DNA of 64,000 nucleotides from Castor canadensis (GCF_047511655.1 NC_133390.1:130129583-130193582), one strand, 5' to 3'. Positions 11,796 to 25,268 are shown, counted from the first letter of the stretch. The notes: generated from the letters alone by a model not told the origin. Numbers and translations are program-made.

Positions 11796-12850
11796 AATTG
11801 ACCATTTAAGTCACGTTTTAGTGTATAGTTCAATGGTATTAAGTACATTACATTGTTGTGCAGCCATTACTACTTTTCATCTCCATTACCTTTTCATCTT
11901 TCCTAACTGAAAATCTTCCCTTATTTTATTATACTGTAAGAAAATACAGTATAATACATGCAGAAAATCTCACTAGTTAACTATCCAAAACTGATATACC
12001 CACTTAACCAACAGTAACTAAAGAAACAGAATTCTGGGACCCTAGAAGTCCCCTTCTGGACTTCCTGATCATTATCCCTCCCTTCTTCTGAAAAGGCAAT
12101 CTCTATCTTACAAGTAACCCCAGTGTATATATCAGTGTACACATACACACACAGATATACAAGTAGTAACACATATGCGGACACACACACACATACACAA
12201 ATAAACACACATACCTAAATATAAACACTCACAGGCACACACAAACACACACACACACACATATAATCATTGTTTCTTTTGCTCAACCTTAGCTTTGTAA
12301 GTTTCATCCACATGTGTTTCATCTGCATCCACATTTTTATATGTGACTTTTATTTTCATTGGTATATGGAAAGTACTCTGTTGCATAAACATATATCATG
12401 ATTTATTGATTTATTTTAGTGTTGATAGATTTTGCATTATTTGCAACTTCTAATTTTTGAGTATTATAAAGAACACTGTTGTAAATATTCCTATCCATGC
12501 ATTTGGTGGGAAAGTGCATGCATTTTACTTTACATTTATTTTTACCAGGAACAGAATTGCAGTGTATATGCCTGTTAAGCTTCAATAAATAATACCAAAT
12601 AATTTTCTAATGAGATTATCACAATTTGTACTTAAAGCAGTGTACATGCTCAACATGTACCACATCTTTGGAAAAGCTTAAACTTCTCAGTCCTCTAAGT
12701 TTTCACCAGTCATGTGAACATATAATGAGTATTTCATTGTGTTTTTAATTTGCATTCCCATAATGACCAATGAGATGGAGTATTGTTTCATATGTTTATT
12801 TGAATTTCAAATATCTTCTATGAAGTTAACATTTAAGACTCCCACCATTC
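11796..12850 (-). mobile_element. Ancient L1M-type element, antisense
   Basis: The plus strand follows the order expected for an antisense L1M 3' UTR and ORF2 end: 'attgaccatttaagtcacgt', 'cattacattgttgtgcagcc', then after a CA-rich stretch 'gtaagtttcatccacatgtg', 'ttatttgcaacttc' and 'ttaatttgcattcccataat'. It is heavily decayed. Confidence 0.75.
12131..12263. repeat. Impure (CA)n microsatellite
   Basis: Several CA runs are separated by diverged TA/CA-rich sequence, inside the old antisense L1. Confidence 0.9.
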
Positions 12851-12904
12851 TTTAAAATACTCGGTTGTCTCATTTTTATTATTGATTTGATGACTTCTTT
12901 ACAT

Positions 12905-13275
12905 TCTCATAACCATTGGTTAGTTCCAAGTGTTACAAATGTCTTCTTCTCCCTTGTTTTAATACCATATATAGTCTTTATTATGTTGCGGTACATTTCT
13001 TCTACACTTAGTTTCATCAGAGGTTTTACAAAGAAAAGATGTTGAATTTTATCAAAGGTTTTTTCTGCATCTATTAAGATGGTCATATGATTTTTGTCCT
13101 TGCTTCTGTTTATATGCTGTATTACATTTATGAATTTGCATATGTTGACCCATCCCTGCATCCCTGGATTAAAACTGACTTGATGACAGTGTATGATCTT
13201 TTTGATGTGTTGTTGAATTTGGTTGCCAGTATTTTACTGAGGATTTTTCCATCTATATGTATTAACTACACACAC
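12905..13275 (-). pseudogene. L1 ORF2 reverse-transcriptase fragment
   Basis: A minus-strand frame of 84 codons (12907-13161) reads '[19 protein letters not shown]', '[20 protein letters not shown]'. It aligns with the RT core of L1-A ('[19 protein letters not shown]'). The homology continues upstream on the minus strand to about 13275 (the 'GFIPG' region, changed here). This piece is only part of the RT domain and lacks the catalytic FADD segment. Confidence 0.9.
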
Positions 13276-14094
13276 TTTGCAGGCTGAGGTTACTTTGCCC
13301 AGTGCAGCTGTCAACACTTCAATTCTTTTTAATCTTTAAAAAGTCTATTACACCAGTTGCTTGCATATTGGTTGCTTCTCTAGCACCTCTATTCTCTTAA
13401 CTATTTTTAATTTATTCTGTAATTTATTCCTGTGCTTATATTTCAATGGCTCCTTAGGAAAACAGGGATAATATCCATCAGGTTTCCCTGGAGCCTTTTT
13501 TGAAATACTTCCATTAATGAAATTGTTAAGTTAATCCCTAATATTAGTACAAGGAAAAACTCTTTGTTCCTATGCAAGTCCTTCTGTTAATGTTCTTAGG
13601 CTGAATGTACACCCACCTTTCTTACTGTGGGCCTTCAGTCCCAGAGTCACTCCTGACAGAAACAGACATATCAGCTTCCATTTGCACCAACGTGACCATG
13701 GTTGGGCCTCCTGATAATTGTTTTGCTATATTGTGAGATAAATCCTTCACAGAGCTCAGTGGGCAGTCAGCACCTTCACAAGCATATTCGGGAAAGTGTG
13801 GAACAGCAGGGAGTATGTCCACCATCCAGAACTGTGAGTGCTCCTGTGGCAAAATTGACAATGAGAAAAGAGAGTGAAACTCTGGACTTTGAGTAGGTTA
13901 AACTTGAAGGATGAATCTTGACTGTGCCATGCATTTGGCAAATGACCTCAAGAAGATGTGTTTCCCCATGAATAAAGAGAGGATACCCAACCCATCCAAA
14001 CCAAGTACAAATTTTATATACATGGTCAGAATAAAATGCCTTTAACATTCAAACAGAGGAACCTGGCAACTGAGATCTTTCCTTATGGTCACAG
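13276..14094. other. Unassigned noncoding sequence
   Basis: Overlapping short frames on both strands at 13622-14048 have no recognisable homology. Confidence 0.4.
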
Positions 14095-14270
14095 TCATGC
14101 CTAACTCTTTGAGGCATTCTTTGTGCCAGGCTCTTTGGTAAATGTTTTTCCTGTATTATTTTATTTAATCCCCACAAAAACCAAAAGGTAGGATATACTT
14201 ATTTGAGATTAAGTCACTTGGTAAGGCCACATGGCTGAAGGTGAAAGAGCATGGGTGAACCCCATCACAT
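14095..14270 (+). repeat. MIR SINE
   Basis: 'ctttgtgccaggctctttgg', 'tattttatttaatccccaca', 'gtcacttggtaaggccacat' and 'ggctgaaggtgaaagagc' follow the MIR order from the tRNA-like head to the core. It is an ancient mammalian copy. Confidence 0.85.
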
Positions 14271-15604
14271 CCCTCATCCCCTCAATCTCTTCTCCATTTG
14301 TCTTCTCCCAGGACCAAAGAGTCCTGGGAAGGGACTGACTTGGCCACAGGACTAAGACAAGTAGAAATTAAAATTAAGATATTTACACCATGCAGTCATT
14401 GTTAAAGGCCCTAATCAGGACATCATGGAATTCCCTCCTTTGATTCTATTTTTCACAGTGAAAGGAGAAAAGAAGGAGTTAAACAAACATGTAGCATGCT
14501 CTAAATTAGTCACTCAAGGTGAGGCCACGGACCTAAAGTAGCACATCTCCTGAGAGCTGGTTGCACGTGCCAGTTGCCTTATGCCTTCCTAGTAGTGCAG
14601 AGTGAATCTTGGTGGGGGGAGGTGAAGACAAATGTGTGTCCCAGACTCTCTGGGTGACTTTCATTCTGGTGCACTATCCTAACTGCTTTAAAGTTTACAG
14701 CTGTTCTCATGTTAATTATAGGAAACTGACCTCTGACTTATAAAGTAGACATGATTTCACCTACTCTACTGAGTAAAGGAAGACACAGAGAAGCACCTTA
14801 CTGAAAGGTAAAAATCCTCATTTGGAAGAATACCCAGAATTCTTTGATCTGTACCCCATGATGGGGAATTCTCATTCTAATAATGCCCAATATCCTCTCA
14901 TTGTTGTCAAGCTTTTCTTTGTTGCTTGCCTTCTAAAGGGAGAAGGAATACATCAAGGAATTGAGTGAAAAAATAAACCATTTGGGGCTTGAAGGGAAAT
15001 AACCCTGTAGGAATATTGTTCATGAGGCGTTTACTAGTTTGTCATCCACTAAGACCTGCCATTGGGTCATGACTGATGAAATGTCCCCTTATATCCTCTG
15101 ACTCCCAAAGTAATTATTTTTATGTGCTTTAGAAACCTAAGCTTTTGGATTAACCAGATTTTGACTGCAATAATTCTTTTTAAAAATATGTTTTAGGACT
15201 TCTCCCTCTGGGTCTGCTCCTTTGAGATGCCTCAGTGTGGAGATGGTCCACTCGAGTGTCTCTGTGTTGCTGAATTGCAGATAATTTGAGCAAAGAACAG
15301 AACATTTTTCATTTTGGCCTACTTTTAAAAGCACCAAACCTCAGAAAAATAAATAAAATCTTGGTAGAAAAATGAACCAATCCCACAGTACCATTAAGAA
15401 TTTAAAAAGAATGTTTGGGATTCTAGTGGACAGAGTCCATGTGTTCCTGCAGAGAACTCAGTGGGAGGAAGTGAGCAATGGGCCTAGCTGCTATAATCAA
15501 GGGATAATTAAAATTTGAGGCAGAGGTCATTGTGAGCTTTCTGGGGCCATGCCTTCAGCATCTATAACCTCACATCACTGTGACAATGACCATGAACTTA
15601 CACT
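14271..15604. other. Unassigned noncoding sequence
   Basis: Nothing recognisable is seen. Confidence 0.4.
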
Positions 15605-15740
15605 GAAAGCTTATTGTTTGCAATATGCTCTGAATGTGGCACACATATTGCCATTGTGAAGACTGCAACAGCATCATCCTACTTTTTAGTTAAGGAAACT
15701 GAAGCTACAGACATTGACAACTTACCCAAGGGCAGACAAA
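15605..15740 (+). repeat. MIR SINE (degraded)
   Basis: 'gtggcacacatattgccatt', 'agttaaggaaactgaagcta' and 'cttacccaagggcag' match the MIR core ('aaactgaggc', 'ttgcccaagg'). Confidence 0.7.
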
Positions 15741-17519
15741 AAAAAAGAAAAAGCCTCACCTACTGTTTGTATCCTTCTTGTATGATTTCTGAGCCCAAGT
15801 AAATCAACACACTGTTCTTCCTCAGATCTCAATGGCAAGATCAGACTTTAGCTAGCCATAGGAAGGATTTTGGGTGCTCTCAACTAGTGCTTCTCCATTT
15901 TTTTGTGTGATGAATCTTTGAGATGAGGTGAAAGAAGGTGCATTCTAACAGGCTTTCCAGTACTGCTACTGCTAACACAGGCCCAGGCTTTGTGAGAGGA
16001 ACAAGCCTTTCACCATCAGAAAAGTGTGGCATCCAGCTACAGTCCAGCAGGGCCTATCTGCACCTCCTTGCTTTGATTAGCTGGACACTACAGACGCCGT
16101 GCATTACCCTTCAGGGGTCAGCTCACTTAATGAATGAGCTACGTAGGCTCTTTCATCAATTTACTCATAGTGGATGGAGTTACAAAAAAGAACCTCTGTC
16201 TCTCCCTGATTTCTTTCATGCTCTGGATCAGGACTTGAAATAGGTTATTCACGCCGGAAGTTTTAGATTACACATTTATTTAGCTAACTGACTGCAATAA
16301 TAAGACTCCATAGGGGGCAAAAGGGGATTTCCTGGTCTCTAAAATGCTGAAAATCTGTCCAGTTGTTGTAATTATGCAGATTTCACTAGTCACCTTGTGC
16401 AATCCCAGGTAGAAAAGCAATCGATGCTCGTGAAATTAAATGTTAATCTGTGTAGTGACCCATTGGTGTCCTCTACAAAGGTTTTGTAGCATTTTCTGAT
16501 TTTCTTTTGGGACACACAAGAGAAAGCCAAACCATGTAATTAATTCAATAAGCTGTGCATGTCAGAAAAGCTGGAGCTACCCGGATTACCTCCTTTCCCC
16601 AACATGGGATCAGTATGGAGAGGGTGTTGTATCATTGACTGTCTTGAAGGCTGCTGCTGTGAGTTCATGCTGGCAATTCCTAACAGCATTAATTTTGTGC
16701 TGATAAGGAGCAGGGAAGAGAAACTATGGAAGTATTAACTAATCCGGGGCACAGAGATCTTCCATGATCTCTCCAGGCAAAGTTGTGGGGATGGGTGGCC
16801 CAACTGGATAGATGACACTGGTAATGTTTTTGCTTTCAACATAAAGAAACTGAAGCAGGGAGGGCAGGAGGGAGAAAAGGAAAAGGCATGGCTCTGGAGA
16901 CTGGAGGTGGCACTTGGGCTTCTCTGTTAGGTTTATAAAAACATGAAAAGTAAAAGAAAATTGGGTACAGGCCTTTTGATGGGCTGGTGCATGGGAGAGA
17001 CACGGAAGTCTCATTAGCGCTCTACCTCAAAGCCTTGTGTTGTCATTGTCCTGCTGCCATTGCCCATGCTTTATTTACTTGTCCCATCACTTCATGAGAT
17101 TCTGATTTCTTCCATGGATTTTCAGGCCATCACCATCTGCATCCCTCAGAGTGGTTCTCTGAGGCTCCTAGGGCCCCCAGAGACATTTTAGAAGCCAGAT
17201 TGTTTCAGGCTTCATTATCTTCTTTTCGTTCAATTTCTCCTCCCAATATTTTTTTTTTTCAGTTTCCTTCTTTTCCTGTTTTCCTCCACAATCCTCAGAA
17301 TTAAGGAAAAGTATTTCCTTTGCTCCTAAAAATGGATCTGGTAAAGCATGATTTAAATTGGTAGCTTCTGTTGCTTCCATATTTCATCTTATATCCAAAA
17401 ACTGTCCCATTCTCTGATTCCTTTTTCCATTTGCTAAAATGCATTTGGCCCACAAAATGCAAAAGGCAGCATCCAGGCTCTTCATGCTCAGTATCTCATT
17501 TAGTATTTTTGCATCAGAT
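15741..17519. other. Unassigned noncoding sequence
   Basis: A 101-codon open frame (15938-16243, plus) exists but resembles no known family and lacks supporting context. I do not call it a gene. Confidence 0.4.
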
Positions 17520-17860
17520 TTGGAATATTGCCTATAATGGTGACTTTCCTATGCACATTTCTTTAGAGGCCTACGTGGGGATTTCTTGGATATTACCAGG
17601 AGTAGGATTGCCATTTCCTGGTGTTTGAGCAGACTAAGTTCTACTAAATAGTGCCAGTATTTTTCCTCCAGGATGGTACCAGTTTCTATTCCCAGTAGAA
17701 GAGAAGGGATATCACGTTTCCTTACAACCTTAATAGTGCTTAGTAGTTTTTTTGTCTAAGTCTTTGCCAATCTGCAAGGACATAAATTGGTACCTTTGTT
17801 TTAAATATTAGTCTATTGCTTTTACTTTTCAATCACTTTTTAACTTCTTATTGAGATAAT
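17520..17860 (-). mobile_element. Ancient L1M ORF2 3' fragment, antisense
   Basis: 'tattaccaggagtaggattg', 'gatggtaccagtttctattc' and 'cacgtttccttacaacctta' follow the order typical of antisense L1M copies near the ORF2 end. It is heavily decayed. Confidence 0.6.
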
Positions 17861-18154
17861 ATACAATATAGAAAGTATTTGTATGTGTATATCTCATTAG
17901 ATTTTTAGAAAGAGAACATACTACATAACTAATCCAAATCAGCAAGGTTTTGCATTTTTCTGACTGCTGCTAACCTTGAAACCTCCTTATACTCATTAGC
18001 CTTTGGTGGTTTCCTCTTATTTCACATTATTTCTCTGTTGTTCTATTAAGGTTCTTGTTTTCATTGCTCTGCTCTGAAAGGAGTTGTTTTGCATTCTAAA
18101 AGACAGTTATTCTTTTTTATTTTTATATTTTTAAAATTAAATTTCTTTCTTTTC

Positions 18155-18485
18155 TATTTTTTGGAGAGGGTGGTAATGGGGGGGTTGAAGTCAGGGCATT
18201 GTGCTTGCTAAGCAGGTGCTCTACCACTTAAGCCATGCCCTCAGTCATTGCTTTTTGCTTTGGTTAATTTTGAGATAGGGTCTGATGTTTTTGTTCCAGC
18301 CAGCCTGCATCATGATTCTCCTACTTGCAGATTCCCTGTAGCTGGAATGACAGGCATATACTACTACACCCATCTTCTTTTTATTGAGATGTGGTCTCCC
18401 CTGGACCATCTTTAAACTATGATCCTCCTGATCTCCATCTCTCAAGTGACTGGGATTACAGACATGAACCACCATTCCTAGCTTA
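18155..18485 (-). repeat. Composite SINE, full length, antisense
   Basis: The plus strand shows 'ggggttgaagtcagggcatt' and 'taagcaggtgctctaccact' (ID-like), 'tttgagatagggtctgatgt' (monomer 2), then 'ttgagatgtggtctcccctg' and 'tgggattacagacatgaacc' (monomer 1). On the minus strand the order is Alu-like monomer, second Alu-like monomer, ID-like unit, A-rich tail. It is one of the clearest copies for defining the structure. Confidence 0.88.
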
Positions 18486-18489
18486 AATT

Positions 18490-19020
18490 TCTTTTTTCAA
18501 AGGTACACAAAAACATAATATTACACATGTTAATGAGCTAACATAAGCTGTTTTGATACATGCAACATACTTTGTAATGTTTAAATTGAGTTAAACACAT
18601 CTATGTCCTCAAACATTTATCATTTCTTTAAGGTGAAAACATTCAAATTCTTTTCTTCTACTTTTTAAAATTTACAGTATATAAGCATTATCTATAATCA
18701 CCTTACTGTGCAATACACACAAGTACTTCTTATTCCTATACATTAGTGACACTTGATCAACCTTCCTCCCAATTTCTCCCCTCCTCCTACTCCCCAAGAC
18801 TCTGGTAACTAGCACTCTATTCTTAACTTCTACGAGATCAACTTTTTTAGGTTACACACATGAGTGAGACAATGTGGTACTTCTCTTTCTGTGCCTGGCT
18901 TACTTCACTTAAGAGAATGCTTTCCAGTTTCATCTGTGTTGTTGCAAATGGCAGGATTTCATTATTTTTTATGGCTAAGCAGTATTCCATGGAGAATATA
19001 GACCACAGGTTCTAGTCATT
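18490..19020 (-). mobile_element. L1MA-like 3' end, antisense
   Basis: 'ccaagactctggtaactagc', 'actctattcttaacttctac', 'gagatcaacttttttaggtt', 'acacatgagtgagacaatgt' and 'tatggctaagcagtattcca' follow the antisense L1MA/L1PA-type 3' UTR and ORF2 terminus in order. Confidence 0.85.
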
Positions 19021-20070
19021 CATGTTATAATAAAAGCCTCTCCTTTGATAGCATTCCTTGAGTTTCTAAGGTTTGACACATCCATTCATGGTTTCCACGG
19101 TTCCTGCCTCTGCTGAATCAACAACTCATATCAAAAATATTAGAAAAATGGCATCTGAACTGATGTTTTTCTTGCCATTATTCCCTAAACAATGCAGTAT
19201 GACAAGTATTTATATAGCACTTACACATTTAAGTTGTATTAGGTGTTAAAAATAATTTAGGGATGGTTTAAAGTATTTGAAGTGTGTAAAATGAGTATGT
19301 GCAAATAGTGTTTCATTTTAAATAAGGGAATTGGGCATTGACAGATTTGCTATGTGCTAGAAATTTTGGAACCAGTGCCACACAGATACTGAGGGACAAC
19401 TGTAAACATTTGTGACATTTAACTAAGTATAATTGCTATAACTCTTTAGGTTGTAATAAATACAAGAACATTGATAATATAATAGACTGCTGAGCCACCA
19501 TCCTTTTCTCCACTAAATGACTTATGTAAAGGAATGTATCTTCACAAAGAATCTTAATTTCAGAAAATTTTAAACTAATGGGAGGAAAAACATTTTATAA
19601 TATCTTCAATATCTGCATTAAGGACTATTATGAAGTTCTATTTATCTTAAATTCATGCAATCTGACGTTTAAGTGCTCTTTGGGATGGCTATGTTTAATG
19701 GATACAATGAGAACAGAATGTTCTTGACCATGTATAAATTTTGCTAAAGCACTTACAGCAGCGTTATTTAATTAGATTAAATATATGTACTTAAAATATT
19801 GCTGGTGCTTTTCAGTGGACTATGAAGTAATTTTAAACTAAATAACAGACACAAGAAAACCTAAATACAACTCAACTTACACTGATATCAATCAAAGGGA
19901 TGACATTTTGTCATTTAATTATGCTTAGCCCTATAATGCTACCACTACATTTTAGTCAGAGTATAATACTAATGTTAATTAATCAGTAGCCATGTGCCCT
20001 ACGTCTTTTCCAATAAAACATTTATTACATTTCCTATTTTAGATTGGAAGCTTTTGAAAGTAAGGAAGTC
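19021..20070. other. Unassigned AT-rich noncoding sequence
   Basis: Nothing recognisable is seen. Confidence 0.4.
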
Positions 20071-20420
20071 TTTTTTTTTTTTTTTTTGGCAGTACTGGGA
20101 TTTGATTTGAACTCAGGATTTCATGTTTGCAAGATAGATGCTCCACCCCTGAGCCAGGCCTCCAGCTTTCCCTCCCACTCCAATGGTTATTTTGGAGCTA
20201 GGGTCTCACTTTTCCCCTGGGCCAGCCTGGACTCTGATCACTTCCTGCCATAGCTAGGATGATAGGCATGTGCATGTTATGCACCCAGATGGTTGGGATG
20301 GGATTTCACACACTCCTCCATCCCCCCTCTTCTCCCTAAGGCTGGCCTTAAGCCACATTCCTCCTGATCGCAGCCTCCCAAGTAGCTGGGATTTCAGGCT
20401 TGAGTCTCTACTCCTGGATA
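20071..20420 (-). repeat. Composite SINE, full length, antisense
   Basis: A T-run (20071-20087) is followed by an ID-like unit ('gaactcaggatttcatgttt'), a monomer ('gagctagggtctcacttttc') and a second monomer ('cagcctcccaagtagctggg', 'atttcaggcttgagtc'). The intact T-run suggests a less degraded tail than other copies. Confidence 0.85.
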
Positions 20421-23194
20421 AAATAGGGAAGTCTTTAGCCTTTTGTTACAACTTTAATTTGGGGAGAAATAACAATGAAGTTCGTTTGACAATGAAGGTC
20501 TAGTTTGACATTTAGACAAAAGACTGACAAGTACCATGGTGCCCGCTCTCTCAGCATCTTGTGGAGGGGAGTTCTTGTGTAGGACTGTACTCCACTCAAG
20601 GGATCTATGCCTTCCTTTTCATGGGACAAGCATGACAGCAACCTTGCACCATGGATTTCGGCACTGAGCAGTCTGAAACAACACACCAGTAGTTCAACAG
20701 TCATAAAAATTACTAGACTCCGAGCACAACATGGAAAATGTGAGTGTTCGTGTCCCATGGGATTTGCCTCTGGTGCAGCCCTTCCCTCTGAAAAAGGAAG
20801 CCAGACCATTCATTATCAGGCAATCTGGGACAAAACCTGAGGTAACTCATTAGCAATTCTGGCTGCCAACTGCATGAGCACCTTCTCTGTTCATAAGACC
20901 TTCCTATTTTCCTGAAGGCTGAGTTGAAACTGGGTTCAAAATACTTTTTTTTCTTTTGTTAAGGAACTGAATAGAAGGTGGACCAGAAACTTAATGTGTT
21001 AACATTCAATCAGAGGAAAAAATTGATCTTTTAATGATATTGTGTAGATGAAAACCAAAAGGAAAATGACAAAATAACTATTCCTTTTGTGAACACCTGC
21101 TCACACCAGTTACATCGTCTGTTCCTTTACGATTCCAATGAAGTGGTTTCATTAATCATCTTTCAAAACCAAAAAGATGAGAATCAGCAATATTAGATTA
21201 GTGATCTGAGGCATCACTACTCATCAGAGGCAGTCTTGTCAATTCTGAGTGCAAATTTATGTAGGTCACTTCAAAATTGTCATGTACACAAAATATTTTG
21301 TTTTATGACAACTATACATGTTTATATGAATGATGAAGTGTTATTGGCAGGACCTTGCTTGCTACTTTTTCTTAACTTCCTCATATGATAATCCACTTCA
21401 GTATATTTGCTCAAATTCTAATTCAATAAAAATCACTGATTTATACACTTTTTCTTAATTAATGGATCCACTTTTAAAATTACAGTCTGTCAGGAATCCA
21501 AAATATGTAGATAATCAAAGAGGAATCACCCTGTTTGAATTTGGGATGGAGGTTCCAGAGACACACTTTCTCATCCTCAAATATGGGCTGCCATTGAACA
21601 ATTTTTAGAATACTGGTGCTTCGTAGATCATGAGGATGAAAAATCTGCCTTAGTAAGGAAGTTTTTAGTAGGAAACACATGACTGTGTACAGCTAAGTTT
21701 TCTGGTTTCCCAAAGACTCTGTCTCAGACAAAAAGACCACACCCTGTGGGATATAAGATGGCCAATCCTGATCTTCTGAACTGCTGCTGAGGCAAACAGA
21801 GGACAATATTTTCTCTATAGTTTGACAAACAAAATAGGAAGCTAACTTCATTACCTTGGATACCTGTTGCTAAACCCAATTGGATTATGTACAAATGTTT
21901 GTGCCATAAAAATTATGCTCTCTATATATCATGTTGAAAATTGAACCAGTCTCACCTTTACAATAAGCTCTTATGAAATCACATGAATTTGCAGTGAGTG
22001 CATTTGTCATTTTGATCCATTAATAGTGCATTTATTATTCAGTGAACCCAAAATGATTTGCTGCTGTTTGTTTTCAACAGTACAGGTGACCAAGGCCATG
22101 ACATTAGCTAATAAATCTCACGATGGGGCAAAGACTGTGAGCAGGAAAGAGGGAAGTAGAATCTCTGGGAGAATAAGCAACTCTGCAGAAGGTCACACTC
22201 AACAGAAATGCAATCACTGGATAAACTCACTTTGCTGTAGTATGTTTCTGCAAGCGTGAGAGACAAATGCAGCTTCTCAGGCACTGACAAGGAGTCAGTG
22301 TTCCTAGAGCCTAAGATAAAAGTAAATACTATGTTTGTTTTTATAGTTTGAAGGTAAGAAAAAAAACAACAGGAGTTTTGTGGTACCGGCATTGTTTTGG
22401 CTCCAATTTGTCCTGTAAATGCAACAAAGATATTATGTCCCTTCAATTTGGTGGGTGAATCAGTTGTTCATTTCAGAAACTGCAGCGTTGACATCATATC
22501 TCCATGGCTTTCTCAGCTATTGCAACCCATTTCACCGTTAAAGCAACATTGAAAGCAATTACAACCATCACAAACCTTTGACTTCTCTGTTCCTCCCATG
22601 CATTGTCTAGTTTCTCATTTCATTGTCAAGCAAGCCATCACTTGATTCAGTCTCTACAATGACACAGTAGCGTCACCTTCCAAACAGTAGCAGAGAGCAT
22701 TACATCAGGAACTCCATGGAGTCTCTTAGGATTTCATACAGTTTTGACTTGGACTTGAACTTGTCTAGAGTTCATGGAGATAGGTCAGAAGCTTTCATGA
22801 GACAGAGAGACCATATCCAGGCAGAAGGTCTAACTGAGACAAGGGTTTTAAAGTGGAAACTAGGCAGAGCAGCACAACATGACTCTAGGAAGAAGCAGTG
22901 GGAAGAAAACCTGGGGTCCAGATGTGGAAATTTCTCCAGTCATTACAAAAATTCATCCACATGAATGGAAGCAAGGAATGGGCATTGCCACAGGATTTCC
23001 TAACATTTGTAGACTTTACTCTGGGGTAATCATTACCTGAAGGTAACAGTCTTAGGATTCCTAGAGGTAATTGAGGTAATTCGGATATGGTCTTCCCAGG
23101 TCCACTGGGCCTACAGTCTCCTCATCTCATATCACTGCTGGTTCAAGCCACCATACTACTGAAATCACTCCTGGGATTTTTAGCTTTCTTCCTC
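20421..23194. other. Unassigned noncoding sequence
   Basis: Several overlapping short frames on both strands at 20435-20840 are unsupported. No repeat family was recognised in this 2.8-kb stretch, so it may be unique sequence. Confidence 0.4.
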
Positions 23195-23505
23195 CTATAA
23201 GTTGGATGTTGAGAGTCCTTCAGTGGTCCATATGTGAAGGTCTGTGTCCATATGTGAAGTATTAGGAGGTGCTGTGGACCTACAAAATTTGGGACCTGGT
23301 GGGAAGTGCTTAGGTCATAGGGAACATGCCTTCAAAGGCCATTATGGGACCCAGGACTCTCTGCTCCAGTTGGAGATGTGAATATTTCTTCCTAGCTCAT
23401 TCCTATCGTGCTGTATTGCTGTGAACTAAATAAAATTCCCTTTACTTCATAAGTATCCTGTGTCAGATATTTCATTACAATTATGTAAATCTGACTCACA
23501 CACTT
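23195..23505 (+). repeat. Old interspersed repeat, possibly MaLR/LTR-like
   Basis: 'gttggatgttgagagtcctt', 'ggaggtgctgtggacctaca', 'gtgggaagtgcttaggtcat', 'gtgaactaaataaaattccc' and 'ctgtgtcagatatttcatta' resemble the order of a common mammalian repeat with a late AATAAA and terminal 'tctgactcacaca'. I cannot fix the family. No coding region is attached. Confidence 0.4.
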
Positions 23506-25074
23506 CCCAATAACTTAGATATCCACATTTTCTTTATAAATACATGAAGAAATTCTTCACAAAAAGTTTTCTTGGTTGCTGAGATGAATTTCCAGTTTGT
23601 CACACATTTTTCCATGAGTATAGTGTTGGTTACTTCAACATAAATTTCCAAACATAATGAGGGAAATAAGTCAGCAATAAAGCAATATTTTATAAACTCT
23701 ATTTTGGATAATATCCACATTGTTCATTTTTTTTTTTTTTGTAATCCTTTTGATGAGAGGAAAAAGTTGTGAGAAGACATCCTGTTCAAGGAAACTGGAT
23801 GAGGTATCAGCATTTGCCCACACATTAAGTGCCAACAGAATTCTTGTCCAGAAAGAAGGCCAAAGCTATGACCATTTCCCCTTCTACCCACTTTTAGACC
23901 TCCCTGCATAAAGTATTATAATTTTTAAAATGGATTTTACATAGTATTATAGACTAGATTCAAGAATAGCACTATCCAATTTAACTTTCCGCAATGCTGA
24001 AAATACATAACTCTGCAATCTAATTTGTTGCCCCCACTCACAAGAGGTTTTTAAGTTCTTGAAATGTAGAAACTGAAAAAAATAAATTTCTAGTGTTTGT
24101 AAATTGCTCAATCTCAGGTATTGTGTTCTAACTGCACAAACTGACTAAGCGAAGTCTTCTCACTATCATGTTTACAACAAAATTCTGATGGTGATTTAGA
24201 CATTCAAGAATAGAGTACCAGTGGAAGAGACTACACCATTGTGCAGGTAAAATTACAGTGTGTATTGTTATTTATTGAGCCCAAATTTGTTTACTATTAG
24301 TACATGCAAACGGGAGACTGAATAATAAGAGCCAATGTGTGATTCCATTTTTATCTCTCTGTCTGTGTTTATCTGTCTCTATATCCAGAAGCAGACAAAT
24401 CAGTGGAGCAGCAGAGCTCATCACTGGGTGATGAAATTATGGGCATATCAATTAGGGATCTCTGTTGGCAAGCACACAAACCAATTCCAGTTCCATTAGG
24501 CAAGCACTGTTTATTTAAGAAGAGACTGAAAAAATAGATTAGCCCATATTGAATGGAACTGAAGTCAGAATGAGAGACAGAGGAGACAAAATGGGAAAGA
24601 ATATACATCTAATTGTGTATAAACACATAGAAAAATTATATGATGGACAGCTCCATAGCTTATGACAATAAATGTATAGACCTAGAGGCCTCTTAATGGC
24701 CTAGACATTAAACCTTTGTTGCTGCACTCTGTGATGGTCCAGGAGTTTTTTGGGAAAGAGTCCAGGTAGCAAGAGTCAGCATTTGGGGAAGAGTTAGTAA
24801 CTATGTGCCAAACAATACAGAAGTATTTCAATATTTCAGCAACCAGTAAAATTCTACTACCATAAACACACTCTCAGCTGTGCATGGGCCTATGTCTACA
24901 TGCTTCATGTGTATCATTTCTCCTCTTCATGAGGTCTCTATTCTGTTTGTTTGTTTACTTATTAGAAGCATGTTTCAAATATTTTTCTTAAAGACAGCAT
25001 GGGATACGTGAATTATAAAACCTGAATAAACCCTCTAGATTTCATTCACTACACTCACTTTTTGTTGGCTTTTA
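23506..25074. other. Unassigned noncoding sequence
   Basis: Nothing recognisable is seen. Confidence 0.4.
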
Positions 25075-25155
25075 AAATACATTGTAAGTACTTTTTAAAT
25101 ACCACAATGTACCCCCAGTATGACAATAATATGATAATAAAAATAAAATTAAATT
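25075..25155 (+). mobile_element. Short L1 3'-tail fragment, older subfamily
   Basis: 'tacattgtaagtacttttta', 'ccacaatgtacccccagtat' and 'gacaataatatgataataaa' match the terminal motif of the older L1 3' ends at 10680-10742 and 11695-11795. Confidence 0.6.
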
Positions 25156-25197
25156 TAAAAATTAAAAAATAAGTTAATTAAATAAAATAACCAACTC

Positions 25198-25268
25198 TGG
25201 GACTGGGGGCATGGCTCAAGTTGTAGGCCCTGAGTTCAATCACCAGTGTTGTCAAGGAAAAAGAAAAT
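25198..25268 (+). repeat. ID-like SINE with internal deletion
   Basis: 'gggactgggggcatggctca' joins almost directly to 'ggccctgagttcaatcacca', skipping the central part of the unit. Confidence 0.75.

Noticed and set aside
15938..16243. 101-codon plus-strand open frame
   Set aside because: No homology recognised, no splice context, and length within chance expectation for a 64-kb window.
20435..20840. Overlapping 124-codon minus and 77-codon plus frames
   Set aside because: No family resemblance; lies next to a SINE and shows no gene context.
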